Assembly: GCA_040385245.1 (NCBI GenBank)
Contig: JAZKHT010000011.1
Location: forward strand, 178,216 to 242,215
Source of the DNA: JAZKHT01 sp040385245
Lineage (GTDB): Bacteria; Pseudomonadota; Alphaproteobacteria; Rhodobacterales; Rhodobacteraceae
Length of the DNA: 64,000 nucleotides
Direction: 5' to 3'
Shown here: in pieces, positions 16,752 to 25,391 of the stretch
How the letters are laid out: the number at the start of each line of letters is the position of its first letter
Numbering within the stretch: position 1 is the stretch's first letter
Notes under the pieces: model-generated
What the model saw: only the letters and a program-made list of their open reading frames with translations
Database searches by the model: none
What the model was told of the DNA's origin: nothing
Program-made: the position numbers and the translations under genes

Positions 16752-18815
16752 TCATACACGCAAGCCTTCAACCACCCACATCGTCGCGGGCCAGGCCAGC
16801 GGCAAAGTCAGCCCATGCGACATCAGATATTGCCCGGTCAGGGTCAAGGCACCTGACTTCAGCGCGTTCGGCCCGCGGCTTTGGCGCGGCAGATCGGCTT
16901 TGTTGCGCAACGCAACCCGATAGGTCGCCAAGGGCTCAAGGCCAGTCAGTTGCAGCGGGCGCGGCAGGATTTGCGCCGAAGTGTCGGCCTGCCCGGCAAA
17001 CAACACGAACCGCCCGCCATCGGCGGCAACCTGCACCTCGGCCGTGACCGAAGGGTCGGCGGCATCCAGACGGTGGATGGTGCCTGCCATCATCCAGTCG
17101 CGGTTTGCTTTCCACCACCCGGTCACGTCGCGCAGGGTGTCCGCTTCGGCATCGGTCAGTTCGCGCAGGTCCATTTCGAACCCCATGTGGCGCTGCGCCG
17201 CGACCCAAGCCCGGAACGACATCGGCAGCACACGGCCAGAGGTGTGGCAATGGCGCGGGCCGACATGGCTGCCAGTGATCGCAGCAGGCAGGAATACTGC
17301 TGCGTCGTGCTGCATCCGCAACCGCTCCAGCGCATCGTTGCTGTCTGACAGCCAGACGCGGTGGGTGCGCGCCAGAATCCCGGCGTCGATCCGCCCCCCG
17401 CCCGAAGCGCAGGTTTCAATCTCGACCATCGGGTGGGCGACGCGCAAACGGTCCAGCAGATCGTAGATGCCGCGAGTCTGCGCCGCATCGACCACGGGCA
17501 GCAGGCGGTTGTGGTCCCATTTGATGTAGTCAATCGGGTATTCCGTCAGGATCGCCGATATCGCGGCGAACAGGTGGTCACGCACCGGTGGTTTGCCCAT
17601 GTCCAGAACCATCTGGTGCCGCCCGGTGACCTGATCGGCTGGACCCAAACGCCAGTCGGGATGTGCGCGCATCAGGTCTGAGTCCGGGTTCACCATCTCG
17701 GGCTCGAACCACAGGCCAAAGGTCATGCCCAGCGAATGGACATGCGCAATCAGCGGGTGCAGCCCGTCTGGCCATTTCCGCTGGTCAATCGTCCAGTCGC
17801 CCAGACTTGTGGTGTCGTCGTCACGTCTGCCGAACCAGCCGTCATCCAGCACGAACCGTTCTGCCCCCAACGCCGCCGCACGGGTGGCCATGTCCGACAG
17901 TTCCGGCAGGGCGTGGCGGAAATAGACAGCCTCCCAGCAATTGTAATGCACGGGCCGGGGGCGGGCATCGGGCCAATGCACAACCCGGTCGCGCGTGTCA
18001 GCCTGAAGCATGGTGGCGATGCCGTTCAGCCCGGTGGTTGACACGGCGGCGATCACTTCGGCGGTTTCAAAGCGGGTGGCGGGCAGCGTTTCCGCACCCG
18101 AGGCATGGCCGAACTGCACCTGACGTCGGCCATCGGGCAATTCTTCGGCCACCATCCGGTGCCCGCCGGACCAACCATAACTCAGCGCGTAGGCCGTGCC
18201 TTTGGTATTGGTGCAGCCTGTTTCAGCCAAGATCACATAGGGCGGGTGTTCGTGGCCCGACCGGCCCGTGCGCGATTCACGCAGGCGGATGCCGTTGGCC
18301 CAGTCGACACGGTTCAATTGGAACTCGCGCGTCCATTTGCCCGAGATATCAAGGATATGTCCCGTCTGCGGCCCCGGCAGAACTGGTGTCGACAGCCAGT
18401 GCAACCGAACCGGGGTGTCCGAGTCCAGCGCCGTTGACAACGTCAGGACGCCCGTCGCCTGTGCCGCAATCCGGTGCGTCAGGCGCAGGCCGGGGGCGCT
18501 GCTGGTCAGGTTAAGGTGTGTTGGCCCCTGCTCGGCGGCATCGAACACAAAGACCGGGTGCAGCGGGACGCCGCTTTCGCTGGCCAGCACCATCCCCGGT
18601 TGACCCGGAAACGCGCGGCCCGATTCCGGTGTCAGAGACAGCGGCGCAAGATGGTCGATCATGCCCCCGGTCAGATCGTTTTGTGCGGCATCCGCCAGTG
18701 CGCCCAGATCTTCGGTCGCGGGCAGGCTTGGACCCCAATAGACCACTTCGGGAAGTCCGCCCGTGCTGGCCAGTGCCAGCGTCAGCGTGCCCGCATCAAT
18801 GCGCCAGACGTTCAC
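16752..18815 (-). CDS. Alpha-galactosidase, glycoside hydrolase family 36
   Basis: 687-residue GH36 enzyme releasing terminal alpha-galactose from melibiose- or raffinose-type sugars. Domains: N-terminal beta-sandwich (to about 300), catalytic barrel with 'FVLDDGWFG', nucleophile Asp434 in 'YIKWDHNR', 'CASGGGRID', and the acid/base Asp in 'WLSDSNDALERL' (491-494), then a C-terminal beta domain. No signal peptide, so substrate is imported first, consistent with the adjacent permeases. The start GTG overlaps the permease stop (GTGA). Confidence 0.93.
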   Translation of the reverse strand: MNVWRIDAGTLTLALASTGGLPEVVYWGPSLPATEDLGALADAAQNDLTGGMIDHLAPLSLTPESGRAFPGQPGMVLASESGVPLHPVFVFDAAEQGPTHLNLTSSAPGLRLTHRIAAQATGVLTLSTALDSDTPVRLHWLSTPVLPGPQTGHILDISGKWTREFQLNRVDWANGIRLRESRTGRSGHEHPPYVILAETGCTNTKGTAYALSYGWSGGHRMVAEELPDGRRQVQFGHASGAETLPATRFETAEVIAAVSTTGLNGIATMLQADTRDRVVHWPDARPRPVHYNCWEAVYFRHALPELSDMATRAAALGAERFVLDDGWFGRRDDDTTSLGDWTIDQRKWPDGLHPLIAHVHSLGMTFGLWFEPEMVNPDSDLMRAHPDWRLGPADQVTGRHQMVLDMGKPPVRDHLFAAISAILTEYPIDYIKWDHNRLLPVVDAAQTRGIYDLLDRLRVAHPMVEIETCASGGGRIDAGILARTHRVWLSDSNDALERLRMQHDAAVFLPAAITGSHVGPRHCHTSGRVLPMSFRAWVAAQRHMGFEMDLRELTDAEADTLRDVTGWWKANRDWMMAGTIHRLDAADPSVTAEVQVAADGGRFVLFAGQADTSAQILPRPLQLTGLEPLATYRVALRNKADLPRQSRGPNALKSGALTLTGQYLMSHGLTLPLAWPATMWVVEGLRV

Positions 18816-19657
18816 TTGACTGCCCCCAGCGTCAGGCCCGCGATGAAGTGCTTTTGCATCAGAAAGAACATCAGCACCGGCGGCAGCGCCGCAATGATCG
18901 ACCCCGCCGACACCAGATGCCAGGCGGCAATCCATTGACCGTTAAGGGAATTCAGCCCCGCCGTTATCGGCTGTGCATCGCGGCTGGTGGTCAGAACGGT
19001 GGCCCAGAAATAATCGTTCCAGATGAAGGTGAAGATCAGCACCGATAGCGCCGCGATGGCCGGGCGCATCAGCGGCAGCACGATATACCAGAAGATGCGG
19101 ATTTCAGACACGCCTTCGACACGCGCCGCCTCGATCAGTTCAAACGGCAGGGCCTTGATGAAGTTGCGCATGAACAGGGTGCAGAACCCGGTCTGAAACG
19201 CGATGTGAAACAGCGCAAGACCTGTGGTCGTGTTGATCAGGCCCATGTTGTAGGTCAGGTCACGCACCGGAACCATCAGGATCTGAAACGGCACAAAGTT
19301 GCCCGCGACGAACAGAAAGAACACCAGCAGGTTCGACCGGAACTTGTAGATCCCCAGAGCAAAGCCCGTCATCGTTGACAGCGCCACCGCGCCGATCACC
19401 ACAGGAATGGTCAGGCGGAACGAATTCAGGATGTATTGCAGCATGTCCGTCGTCTGAAAAACGGTCGCGTAATTCTCATATGCGAAATAGCTGGGCATCC
19501 CGAAATAGTTGCCCTGCGCCAGATCGGACGCGGGCCGGAATGACGTGACCGCCACCCCCAGCAGCGGCAACAGCCACAGCACCAAAGCGACGGGCAGCGC
19601 GATCTTGTACATCCACTGGATGGCGGGAGAGGTTTGCTCGATAGGACGCGGGAACAT
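18812..19657 (-). CDS. Carbohydrate ABC transporter permease (MalG type)
   Basis: 281-residue inner-membrane permease with six hydrophobic segments. The cytoplasmic EAA loop reads 'ELIEAARVEGVSEIRIFWYIVLPLMRPA' and contacts the ATPase. It pairs with the upstream MalF-type permease (stop-to-start gap 3 bases) and the operon's binding protein to import a galactoside. The specificity is inferred from the alpha- and beta-galactosidases downstream. Confidence 0.92.
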   Translation of the reverse strand: MFPRPIEQTSPAIQWMYKIALPVALVLWLLPLLGVAVTSFRPASDLAQGNYFGMPSYFAYENYATVFQTTDMLQYILNSFRLTIPVVIGAVALSTMTGFALGIYKFRSNLLVFFLFVAGNFVPFQILMVPVRDLTYNMGLINTTTGLALFHIAFQTGFCTLFMRNFIKALPFELIEAARVEGVSEIRIFWYIVLPLMRPAIAALSVLIFTFIWNDYFWATVLTTSRDAQPITAGLNSLNGQWIAAWHLVSAGSIIAALPPVLMFFLMQKHFIAGLTLGAVK

Positions 19658-19660
19658 GGC

Positions 19661-20548
19661 CTAACGCTCCGTTTCGTCGCGCCACATCTTCCAGATGAAG
19701 CCCGAGATGAAGATCATCATGATGCCAAACAGCACCACGGCGATGGCCGCGCCATATCCCATGCGATAGCCGTATTCCGACAGCGCCTGTTCGTACATGT
19801 AATAGGACAGCACGCGCGACGTGCCGTATGGCCCGCCCCCCGTCATGATCGACACAAGGTCGAACGACCGCAGCGCGCCGATGACGGTGACCACAACGGC
19901 GATGAACGTGGCCGGGCGCAGTTGTGGCAGGATCACATACCACAGCATCCGCCAGCCCTTGGCGCCGTCCAGACGCGCCGCCTCGACCTGATCGGGGGCG
20001 ACGTTGTTCAGGCCGGTCAGATACAGGATCATCACATAGGCGATCTGCGGCCAAAGCCCCGCGACGATGATGCCGTAGGTCACGAACCGTTCGTCCGCCA
20101 GAACGGCTGTGCCGGTGCCAAAGACGATTTCCGTCAGCTTGTAGAACAGGCCAAAGTTTGGCGCATAGAACCAAGCGAACATCAGGCCGACGACAACCTG
20201 CGAAATGACAAAAGGAAAGAAGAACAAAGATTTATAGACCCGGATGCCCCAGACCGTCTGGTTCAGGAAGATCGCGATCAAAAGCCCCGCAGGCACAGCC
20301 AGCAGATACATCGCCAGCCAGATGACGTTGTTGTAAAGCGATGTGTAGAACGCATCATCATCGGCCAGTTCGACATAGTTTTCCGTGCCGATCCAGACCG
20401 CCTCACCCAATCCATCCCAGTCGTAGAATGAAATCCACATCGACTGGAAAATCGGAATGATCACATAGACCGCGAACATGAACATGCCGGGGGCCAGAAA
20501 GACCCACGGTGCCAGACGGCGCTGGTTCGTTTTCCAATAGGCGAGCAT
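19661..20548 (-). CDS. Sugar ABC transporter permease (MalF/UgpA type)
   Basis: 295-residue permease with six membrane segments and the EAA-loop 'DQVEAARLDGAKGWRMLWYVILPQLRPA'. It is the first permease of the pair. It is separated from the binding-protein gene by about 98 bases holding two strong hairpins, which probably give the binding protein a higher expression level than the permeases. Confidence 0.92.
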   Translation of the reverse strand: MLAYWKTNQRRLAPWVFLAPGMFMFAVYVIIPIFQSMWISFYDWDGLGEAVWIGTENYVELADDDAFYTSLYNNVIWLAMYLLAVPAGLLIAIFLNQTVWGIRVYKSLFFFPFVISQVVVGLMFAWFYAPNFGLFYKLTEIVFGTGTAVLADERFVTYGIIVAGLWPQIAYVMILYLTGLNNVAPDQVEAARLDGAKGWRMLWYVILPQLRPATFIAVVVTVIGALRSFDLVSIMTGGGPYGTSRVLSYYMYEQALSEYGYRMGYGAAIAVVLFGIMMIFISGFIWKMWRDETER

Positions 20549-20578
20549 GGGGGCCTCGGACTGTCTAGGTGGGACAGG

Positions 20579-20606
20579 CGTCCCGGGGCTGCGAAACCCC
20601 GGGACG
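20579..20606 (-). other. Intercistronic hairpin 1 (10-base perfect stem)
   Basis: CGTCCCGGGG / CCCCGGGACG around an 8-base loop, between the binding-protein gene and the first permease. The usual effect of such structures is to protect the upstream message or partly terminate, so that binding protein exceeds permease. No U-run is evident. Confidence 0.6.
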
Positions 20607-20613
20607 AGTTGAA

Positions 20614-20637
20614 ACGGGCGCAGTCAACCGCGCCCGT
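20614..20637 (-). other. Intercistronic hairpin 2 (8-base perfect stem)
   Basis: ACGGGCGC / GCGCCCGT with an 8-base loop, 9 bases after the binding-protein stop on the minus strand, in tandem with the hairpin at 20579-20606. Confidence 0.55.
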
Positions 20638-20646
20638 CTGGGAGGC

Positions 20647-21885
20647 TTATTTGTAAACCTGACCGCGCACTTTTTCGAGCCGGTCAAGGATTTCCGGCAG
20701 ACGTTCGGGTTTCACCATGAACTCCTGGAACCCTTCCATGCCGGCCTTTGCCATTTCGGCGGGCGCGTCACGGTCAAAGAACTGCGCCAGCGCATAGGCC
20801 GTCGACAGCGTTTCGAAACCGGCGACCAGGAAGGGGTCGTCGGCAGGCACGGTGGAGTTCTTGTTGGTCGGAAGCTGGCCAACAGCGGTGTTCCACTTGG
20901 TCTGGGCATCGGCGGACGCGACGAAGGCAAGGAATTTCTTGGCGTCGTCAACGTTCTTGGCACCGGCCGGGATGTGGATCGTGTCGGTCGGGGCCTCTTC
21001 TGCACGCGGAATTCCGGGGGTGATTTCCGGGAAGACCATGAAACCAAGGGTGTCGTTGGTCATGCCGCCTTCCTTGAACACGCCGACGGCAAAGTTGCCC
21101 ATGACGTAGTTCGCAGCCTTGCCCTGCACCAGCAGTGCAGCCGCGTCCTGCCAGTCAATGGCGGCGTGGTTGGCTGTGATATAGCCCGGTTCAGCCAGTT
21201 TCGCCCACTGGGCAAAGGTCGCCTTCACGCGGTCGTCCGTCCATGCAACCTTGCCTGCGGTCAGCTCCATATGGAACTCATACCCGTTGGTGCGCATGTT
21301 GATGTAGTCGAAAATGCCGGCTCCGGGCCACAGCGCCGATGTGCCGGTAGTCAGGCAGTCGATCCCGGCTTCCTTGAACTTGGCGCAATTCTCGATGAAC
21401 CCGTCCCAGGTGGTGGGAACCTCGACGCCGACCTGTTTATAGACGTCGCGGTTATAGTAGATCCCCCACTGGTAATAGGTATAGGGCACGCCCCACTGTT
21501 TGCCATCGATGGTCATCGACGCCTTAGCGGACCCAAGCGCATCGCCCAGACCGTTGGCTTCCCAGACATCCGACACGTCGATGAACTGACCCGCGTTGAC
21601 AAAGGGGGCCATGCGGTTGCCCGCATACCAGTTGGCAAGATCGGGCGCATCCGTCGTCAGAAAGTTGCGGATCGCGGTCTTGTAGCCTTCGTGGTCAAAG
21701 TTGTTCAGCACAACGTCGATGTCAGGGTTCGCAGCCTCGAAGTCGGCAATCAGCGCTTCCATCGCGGCCAGCGGGATCGGGTCATAATCGGCGTTGTAGG
21801 TCAGTGTGCGGGTTTGCGCGAACGCCGACCCGGACAAAAGCAGCACCGCCACAGCGGCCAGTGCCCCCGTCTTGGAATGGACCAT
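20647..21885 (-). CDS. ABC transporter sugar-binding protein (family 1)
   Basis: 412-residue periplasmic extracellular solute-binding protein, family 1. The signal peptide ends near residue 23 ('LLLSGSAFAQ'). Mid-protein blocks 'APFVNAGQFIDVSDVWEANGL' and 'GVPYTYYQWGIYYNRDVYKQVG' are typical of oligosaccharide-binding members. It is the first gene of the minus-strand operon, preceded by GGGAGG. Ligand is probably an alpha- or beta-galactoside, judging only from the enzymes in the operon. Confidence 0.9.
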   Translation of the reverse strand: MVHSKTGALAAVAVLLLSGSAFAQTRTLTYNADYDPIPLAAMEALIADFEAANPDIDVVLNNFDHEGYKTAIRNFLTTDAPDLANWYAGNRMAPFVNAGQFIDVSDVWEANGLGDALGSAKASMTIDGKQWGVPYTYYQWGIYYNRDVYKQVGVEVPTTWDGFIENCAKFKEAGIDCLTTGTSALWPGAGIFDYINMRTNGYEFHMELTAGKVAWTDDRVKATFAQWAKLAEPGYITANHAAIDWQDAAALLVQGKAANYVMGNFAVGVFKEGGMTNDTLGFMVFPEITPGIPRAEEAPTDTIHIPAGAKNVDDAKKFLAFVASADAQTKWNTAVGQLPTNKNSTVPADDPFLVAGFETLSTAYALAQFFDRDAPAEMAKAGMEGFQEFMVKPERLPEILDRLEKVRGQVYK

Positions 21886-21920
21886 GGTTTCCTCCCTTTT
21901 GGTTCCATTATGTGAAACTT

Positions 21921-21940
21921 AGTCTTGAATATTGAAAACT
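21921..21940. promoter_or_regulatory. Candidate IclR-type operator (interrupted palindrome)
   Basis: AGTCTTGAATATTGAAAACT is a 20-base palindrome matching its own complement at 16 of 20 positions, centred in the 104-base gap between the divergent binding-protein and iclR genes. It is A/T-rich in a GC-rich background, as expected for an operator overlapping divergent promoters. Assignment to the adjacent IclR protein is inference. Confidence 0.45.
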
Positions 21941-21989
21941 ATGTCGCGTATTGTTAAACCTGTCAACGGGTGACACGGGGTTGGGAACG

Positions 21990-22769
21990 ATGGGCGCAGA
22001 CGGCGACGGAACGGTGGGCAAGGCACTAGACGTGCTTGACATGGTGGCAGCCGCAGGCCGCCCCGTGCGCTTTACCGAGCTTTTGGCCGACAACGGCTAT
22101 CCCAAGGCGACGCTGTACCGGTTGCTGCAAACACTGACCCATCAGGGCATGCTGGCCTATGACCCCGACCGGCAAACCTATGCGCTGGGTGTGCGCTTGG
22201 TGCGGTTGGCGCATGCCGCTTGGGCGCAATCGTCGCTTGCCCCTTTGGCGCGGCCCTATCTTGATGAATTGGCGGCAGAAACCGGCGAGACGATCCATCT
22301 GGCACAGATGGATCTGGGGCAGGTGCTGTATGTTGACAAACGCAACGCCGCCCGGCCCGTCGAGATGTTCAGTCAGGCAGGAAAGGTCGGCCCCGCCTAT
22401 TGCACCGGGGTGGGCAAGGCCATGCTTGCCTTCATGCCGGACGAGGCTGTCGAACGCGCTCTCGACCGGCAGTCGTTCCACCGGTTCACCGAACACACAT
22501 TGGCCAGCCCCGATGCCCTGCGCGCCGAACTTGCCGCCATCCGCGGCCGTGGCCACGCCTTTGACCGCGAGGAACACGAGCCGGGAATCATCTGCTGCGC
22601 GGTGCCGATTCGCAGCCGCACCGGCCGGGTCATCGGTGCGCTGTCGGTGACATCCACCACCGCGCGGTCATCGCTGGGCACGCTGGAAGGGTTGTCGGAC
22701 AGGATCAAAGAGACGGCAGCAAAAATCGCGGCCGAGGCGGAAAGCTGGCGCTTTCCGGAACAAGCCTAA
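21990..22769 (+). CDS. IclR family transcriptional regulator (galactoside locus)
   Basis: 259-residue regulator with an N-terminal winged helix-turn-helix ('GKALDVLDMVAAAGRPVRFTELLADNGYPKATLYRLLQTL') and a C-terminal IclR effector domain ('YLDELAAETGETIHLAQ', 'YCTGVGKAMLAFMPDE', 'IICCAVPIRSRTGRVIGALSVT'). The start ATG follows GGGA; an in-frame TTG at 21951 is less likely. It is divergent from the operon and 24 bases upstream of the transporter ATPase gene, with which it is probably co-transcribed. Its effector would be a galactose-pathway metabolite, by context. Confidence 0.9.
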   Translation: MGADGDGTVGKALDVLDMVAAAGRPVRFTELLADNGYPKATLYRLLQTLTHQGMLAYDPDRQTYALGVRLVRLAHAAWAQSSLAPLARPYLDELAAETGETIHLAQMDLGQVLYVDKRNAARPVEMFSQAGKVGPAYCTGVGKAMLAFMPDEAVERALDRQSFHRFTEHTLASPDALRAELAAIRGRGHAFDREEHEPGIICCAVPIRSRTGRVIGALSVTSTTARSSLGTLEGLSDRIKETAAKIAAEAESWRFPEQA

Positions 22770-22793
22770 ACGGATTTTCAGGGAGGGAACGGC

Positions 22794-23852
22794 ATGTCAG
22801 GGGTGAGTTTGCAGAATGTCGTCAAGAAATACGGCGACGCACAGGTCATCCATGGGGTGGACCTGACGATTGAGGATGGCGAGTTCTGCGTCTTTGTCGG
22901 CCCGTCGGGATGTGGCAAGTCCACCCTACTGCGGATGGTGGCGGGGCTGGAGGAAACGACCGGTGGCGCGATCCGCATCGGCGCGCGGGACGTGACCAAG
23001 GCCGACCCCGCCGAACGCGGCGTGGCGATGGTGTTCCAGACCTATGCGCTCTATCCCCATATGACCGTGGCCGAAAACATGGGCTTTGGGCTGAAGATGA
23101 CCGGTCACCCAAAGGCGGACATTGCATCCAAGGTGGCAGAAGCCGCGCGTATCCTGAAACTTGAAGACTACCTTGCCCGCAAGCCCAAGGCGCTGTCGGG
23201 TGGGCAACGCCAGCGCGTCGCCATCGGTCGCGCCATCGTGCGCGGGCCTGAGGTGTTCTTGTTCGACGAACCCCTGTCCAACCTGGATGCCGAACTGCGC
23301 GTTGAAATGCGGGTCGAAATCGCCCGCCTTCACCGTGAAATCGGCGCGACGATGATCTATGTGACCCATGATCAGGTCGAAGCGATGACGCTTGCCGACA
23401 AGATCGTCGTTCTGCGCAAGGGTCGGGTGGAGCAGGTGGGCAAACCGCTGGATCTGTACCACGACCCCGACAACCGCTTTGTCGCGGGTTTTATCGGCAG
23501 CCCGGCCATGAACTTTGTCGCGGGCGTTGTCGACGGCACCGGCATTATCACGGCCGCCGGATTGTCTCTTCCCGTCACCACCGCTGCGAACTTGCCCGGT
23601 GCGGGTGCAAAAGTGACCGTTGGATTGCGTCCCCAACACCTGACGCTTGCCCCCGGCGACACCCACCGGGTTGAAATGACCGAAGCGCTGGGCGGTGTTT
23701 CGTTCGTTCACCTGACCGCCCCCACGGGCGAGAAGCTGGTGATCGAGGCGCGCGATGATCTTCACGCCGCGCCCGGATCAATGGTCGGGGTCGGGTTTGA
23801 CAGCGCGAATGCGATGGTCTTTGAAGCAGCCTCGGGCCTGCGCCTGCGTTAA
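22794..23852 (+). CDS. ugpC: Sugar ABC transporter ATP-binding protein (UgpC/MsmK/MalK type)
   Basis: 352-residue ATPase. Walker A GPSGCGKST is at residues 36-44, signature 'LSGGQRQRV' near 135, Walker B 'VFLFDEPLSNLDAELR', and H-loop 'IYVTHDQVEAMTLADK'. The C-terminal TOBE/MalK-type regulatory domain covers roughly 240-352. It supplies energy to the two permeases encoded on the other strand and completes the importer. A strong Shine-Dalgarno (GGGAGG) precedes the ATG. The symbol is for the family; the substrate is not glycerol 3-phosphate by context. Confidence 0.92.
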   Translation: MSGVSLQNVVKKYGDAQVIHGVDLTIEDGEFCVFVGPSGCGKSTLLRMVAGLEETTGGAIRIGARDVTKADPAERGVAMVFQTYALYPHMTVAENMGFGLKMTGHPKADIASKVAEAARILKLEDYLARKPKALSGGQRQRVAIGRAIVRGPEVFLFDEPLSNLDAELRVEMRVEIARLHREIGATMIYVTHDQVEAMTLADKIVVLRKGRVEQVGKPLDLYHDPDNRFVAGFIGSPAMNFVAGVVDGTGIITAAGLSLPVTTAANLPGAGAKVTVGLRPQHLTLAPGDTHRVEMTEALGGVSFVHLTAPTGEKLVIEARDDLHAAPGSMVGVGFDSANAMVFEAASGLRLR

Positions 23853-23861
23853 GCCGCGACG

Positions 23862-23879
23862 ACGGCGATCCGTCGCCGT
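23862..23879 (+). terminator. Hairpin after the ABC ATPase gene
   Basis: ACGGCGA / TCGCCGT stem of 7 bases with a TCCG loop, 10 bases after the ATPase stop, followed by a weak T-rich tail. Likely end of the iclR-ATPase transcript. Confidence 0.5.
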
Positions 23880-23979
23880 TCTGCCGGACGGCCAAGACAC
23901 TTTGTGCAGATCAAGGACTGCACGGACTGCCGACCTTGCGTCTTTTGCGGATTCCCTGCCAGACGGCCCGCTTGCCGCT

Positions 23980-24008
23980 TTGCATACGAATAGAACTCGG
24001 ATTACTAT
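23980..24008 (+). promoter_or_regulatory. Sigma-70-like promoter of the hypothetical acidic protein
   Basis: TTGCAT (23980-23985) and TACTAT (24003-24008) are separated by exactly 17 bases, about 37 bases before the start codon at 24045. The hexamers are close to consensus, which stands out in this GC-rich genome. Confidence 0.5.
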
Positions 24009-24044
24009 TTTGATAGTGTGCGGGCGTTTTGGCAGGGGATTGCG

Positions 24045-25361
24045 ATGGCTGAATACAAGGTCGACGGCGCTGAACTGAAAAAGATGGTCAAGCTGGCCCG
24101 CAAAGGACCGATCCCCTTTGCCTTCAATCCCGGTTCTGGCGAAGAAACGGCGTATCTGGGGATGCACCGCAAGAAATCGCCGCAAATGATCGCCAAAGAA
24201 GCCAAGGAAGAGGGCGAGGGGTCCAAGCACACCTTCGGCACATTTCTGGTCGACGGGAACGTCGCCCGCATCCAGTGCGAACGCGAACTGTCAGGCGTGG
24301 CGAAGAAACTGAAAAAGTTTCTAAAGGCGAACAAAGTCAATCTGAACGTTCAGGTTCTGGACCCTGACGGCAACGTCCTTGAATCCGACATCGAAGAGGG
24401 ATTGCCGGTCGAGCTGGACGCCGACGACGATGTTGACGACACCGCCGAGGACGAAAAAGAAGAGACCGCATCCGAAGAGACAACCACCCAGACCAGCACC
24501 GACACCGCGGCCGATCGGTTGCGGCAGGCACTGGCAACATTGGAAACGCGGATTGACGAATTGGCTGATGGGGGGCCAAAGGCCAAACTTCAGGCAGCTC
24601 TGCGCGTGGTGGACGGCTTCCTGACGGTCAATGAAACCGAAAAGGTTCTGGCCGGTATAAAGCAACTGCAGCAGGCACTCGTCCAAGCTGCGTCGGCTGG
24701 GCCTTCGGCGGAAGAAACCAAGTGGGACCAGATTCAGGCGGCTGTCGAGGCAAAGGTTTTGGCCGCCCTCAAGGCAAATGGGGGTGACAGCTCCAAGATC
24801 CGGGCAGTCTGGACATTTGCGCAGGAAAAGGCCGAAGCGGGTGATTTTGTTGCCGCGATGAAGGCGGTGACGAACTTGTTGCCGCTGCTCAAGGATGTGG
24901 GGGCACACCCAGACACCGCCGGACCGCAGACCGAGGCGGCGACAACCCCGGCAAATGAGCGCCCGCCGGTAGGGGTCGTCGCATTCCAGCGGTCACGGAT
25001 CATGTGGCTGGACGCCAAGTCGAAAATGAAGGCCGAGATTGACCGCCTGCGTGCCACGATAGTTGCCGATGGCGCCGATGAAGAAGATGCGGCCGAAATT
25101 GCATCCGGTGCTGATGAACTTGTCGCCGAATATCAGCAGTTCGACTCCCGGCTTGAGGATGTTCTGGACGAAATCACCCAAACGCCAGAGGGGCCGGCCC
25201 GGACCGCGCTGAAGCGGCAAGCCAGCCGTGTCATCACGGAATATGACAGCGTGCTGTCGCAACCGTTTTTCAAAATGGTGGACGCCAATCCCTTTGGCGG
25301 GGCCAGCGTCACCGAACAGGCGCGCCAGTCGCTGCGGGTGATTCAAAAGACGCTTGCGTGA
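24045..25361 (+). CDS. Hypothetical acidic, helix-rich protein (multi-segment)
   Basis: 438-residue cytosolic protein I cannot name. Residues 1-105 form a compact basic/mixed segment ('RKGPIPFAFNPGSGEE', 'GNVARIQCERELSGVAKKLKKFLK'). Residues about 110-155 are a strongly acidic Asp/Glu/Thr linker. The rest is predicted helical, with 'RLRQALATLETRIDELADG' and the C-terminal block 'AFQRSRIMWLDAKSKMKAEI' to 'MVDANPFGG'. That C-terminal wording resembles a segment seen in large uncharacterised proteobacterial proteins, some near secretion or toxin loci; this is recollection, not a search result. The start follows GGGGATTG. It is monocistronic with its own promoter and is convergent with macB. Confidence 0.75.
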   Translation: MAEYKVDGAELKKMVKLARKGPIPFAFNPGSGEETAYLGMHRKKSPQMIAKEAKEEGEGSKHTFGTFLVDGNVARIQCERELSGVAKKLKKFLKANKVNLNVQVLDPDGNVLESDIEEGLPVELDADDDVDDTAEDEKEETASEETTTQTSTDTAADRLRQALATLETRIDELADGGPKAKLQAALRVVDGFLTVNETEKVLAGIKQLQQALVQAASAGPSAEETKWDQIQAAVEAKVLAALKANGGDSSKIRAVWTFAQEKAEAGDFVAAMKAVTNLLPLLKDVGAHPDTAGPQTEAATTPANERPPVGVVAFQRSRIMWLDAKSKMKAEIDRLRATIVADGADEEDAAEIASGADELVAEYQQFDSRLEDVLDEITQTPEGPARTALKRQASRVITEYDSVLSQPFFKMVDANPFGGASVTEQARQSLRVIQKTLA

Positions 25362-25367
25362 CCGGGA

Positions 25368-25391
25368 CTGCGGCACCTATTGGTGCCGCAG
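25368..25391. terminator. Bidirectional terminator hairpin
   Basis: Perfect 10-base stem CTGCGGCACC / GGTGCCGCAG with a TATT loop between the convergent hypothetical gene and the MacB-type permease, overlapping the permease's last codons. It could serve both directions. Confidence 0.6.
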
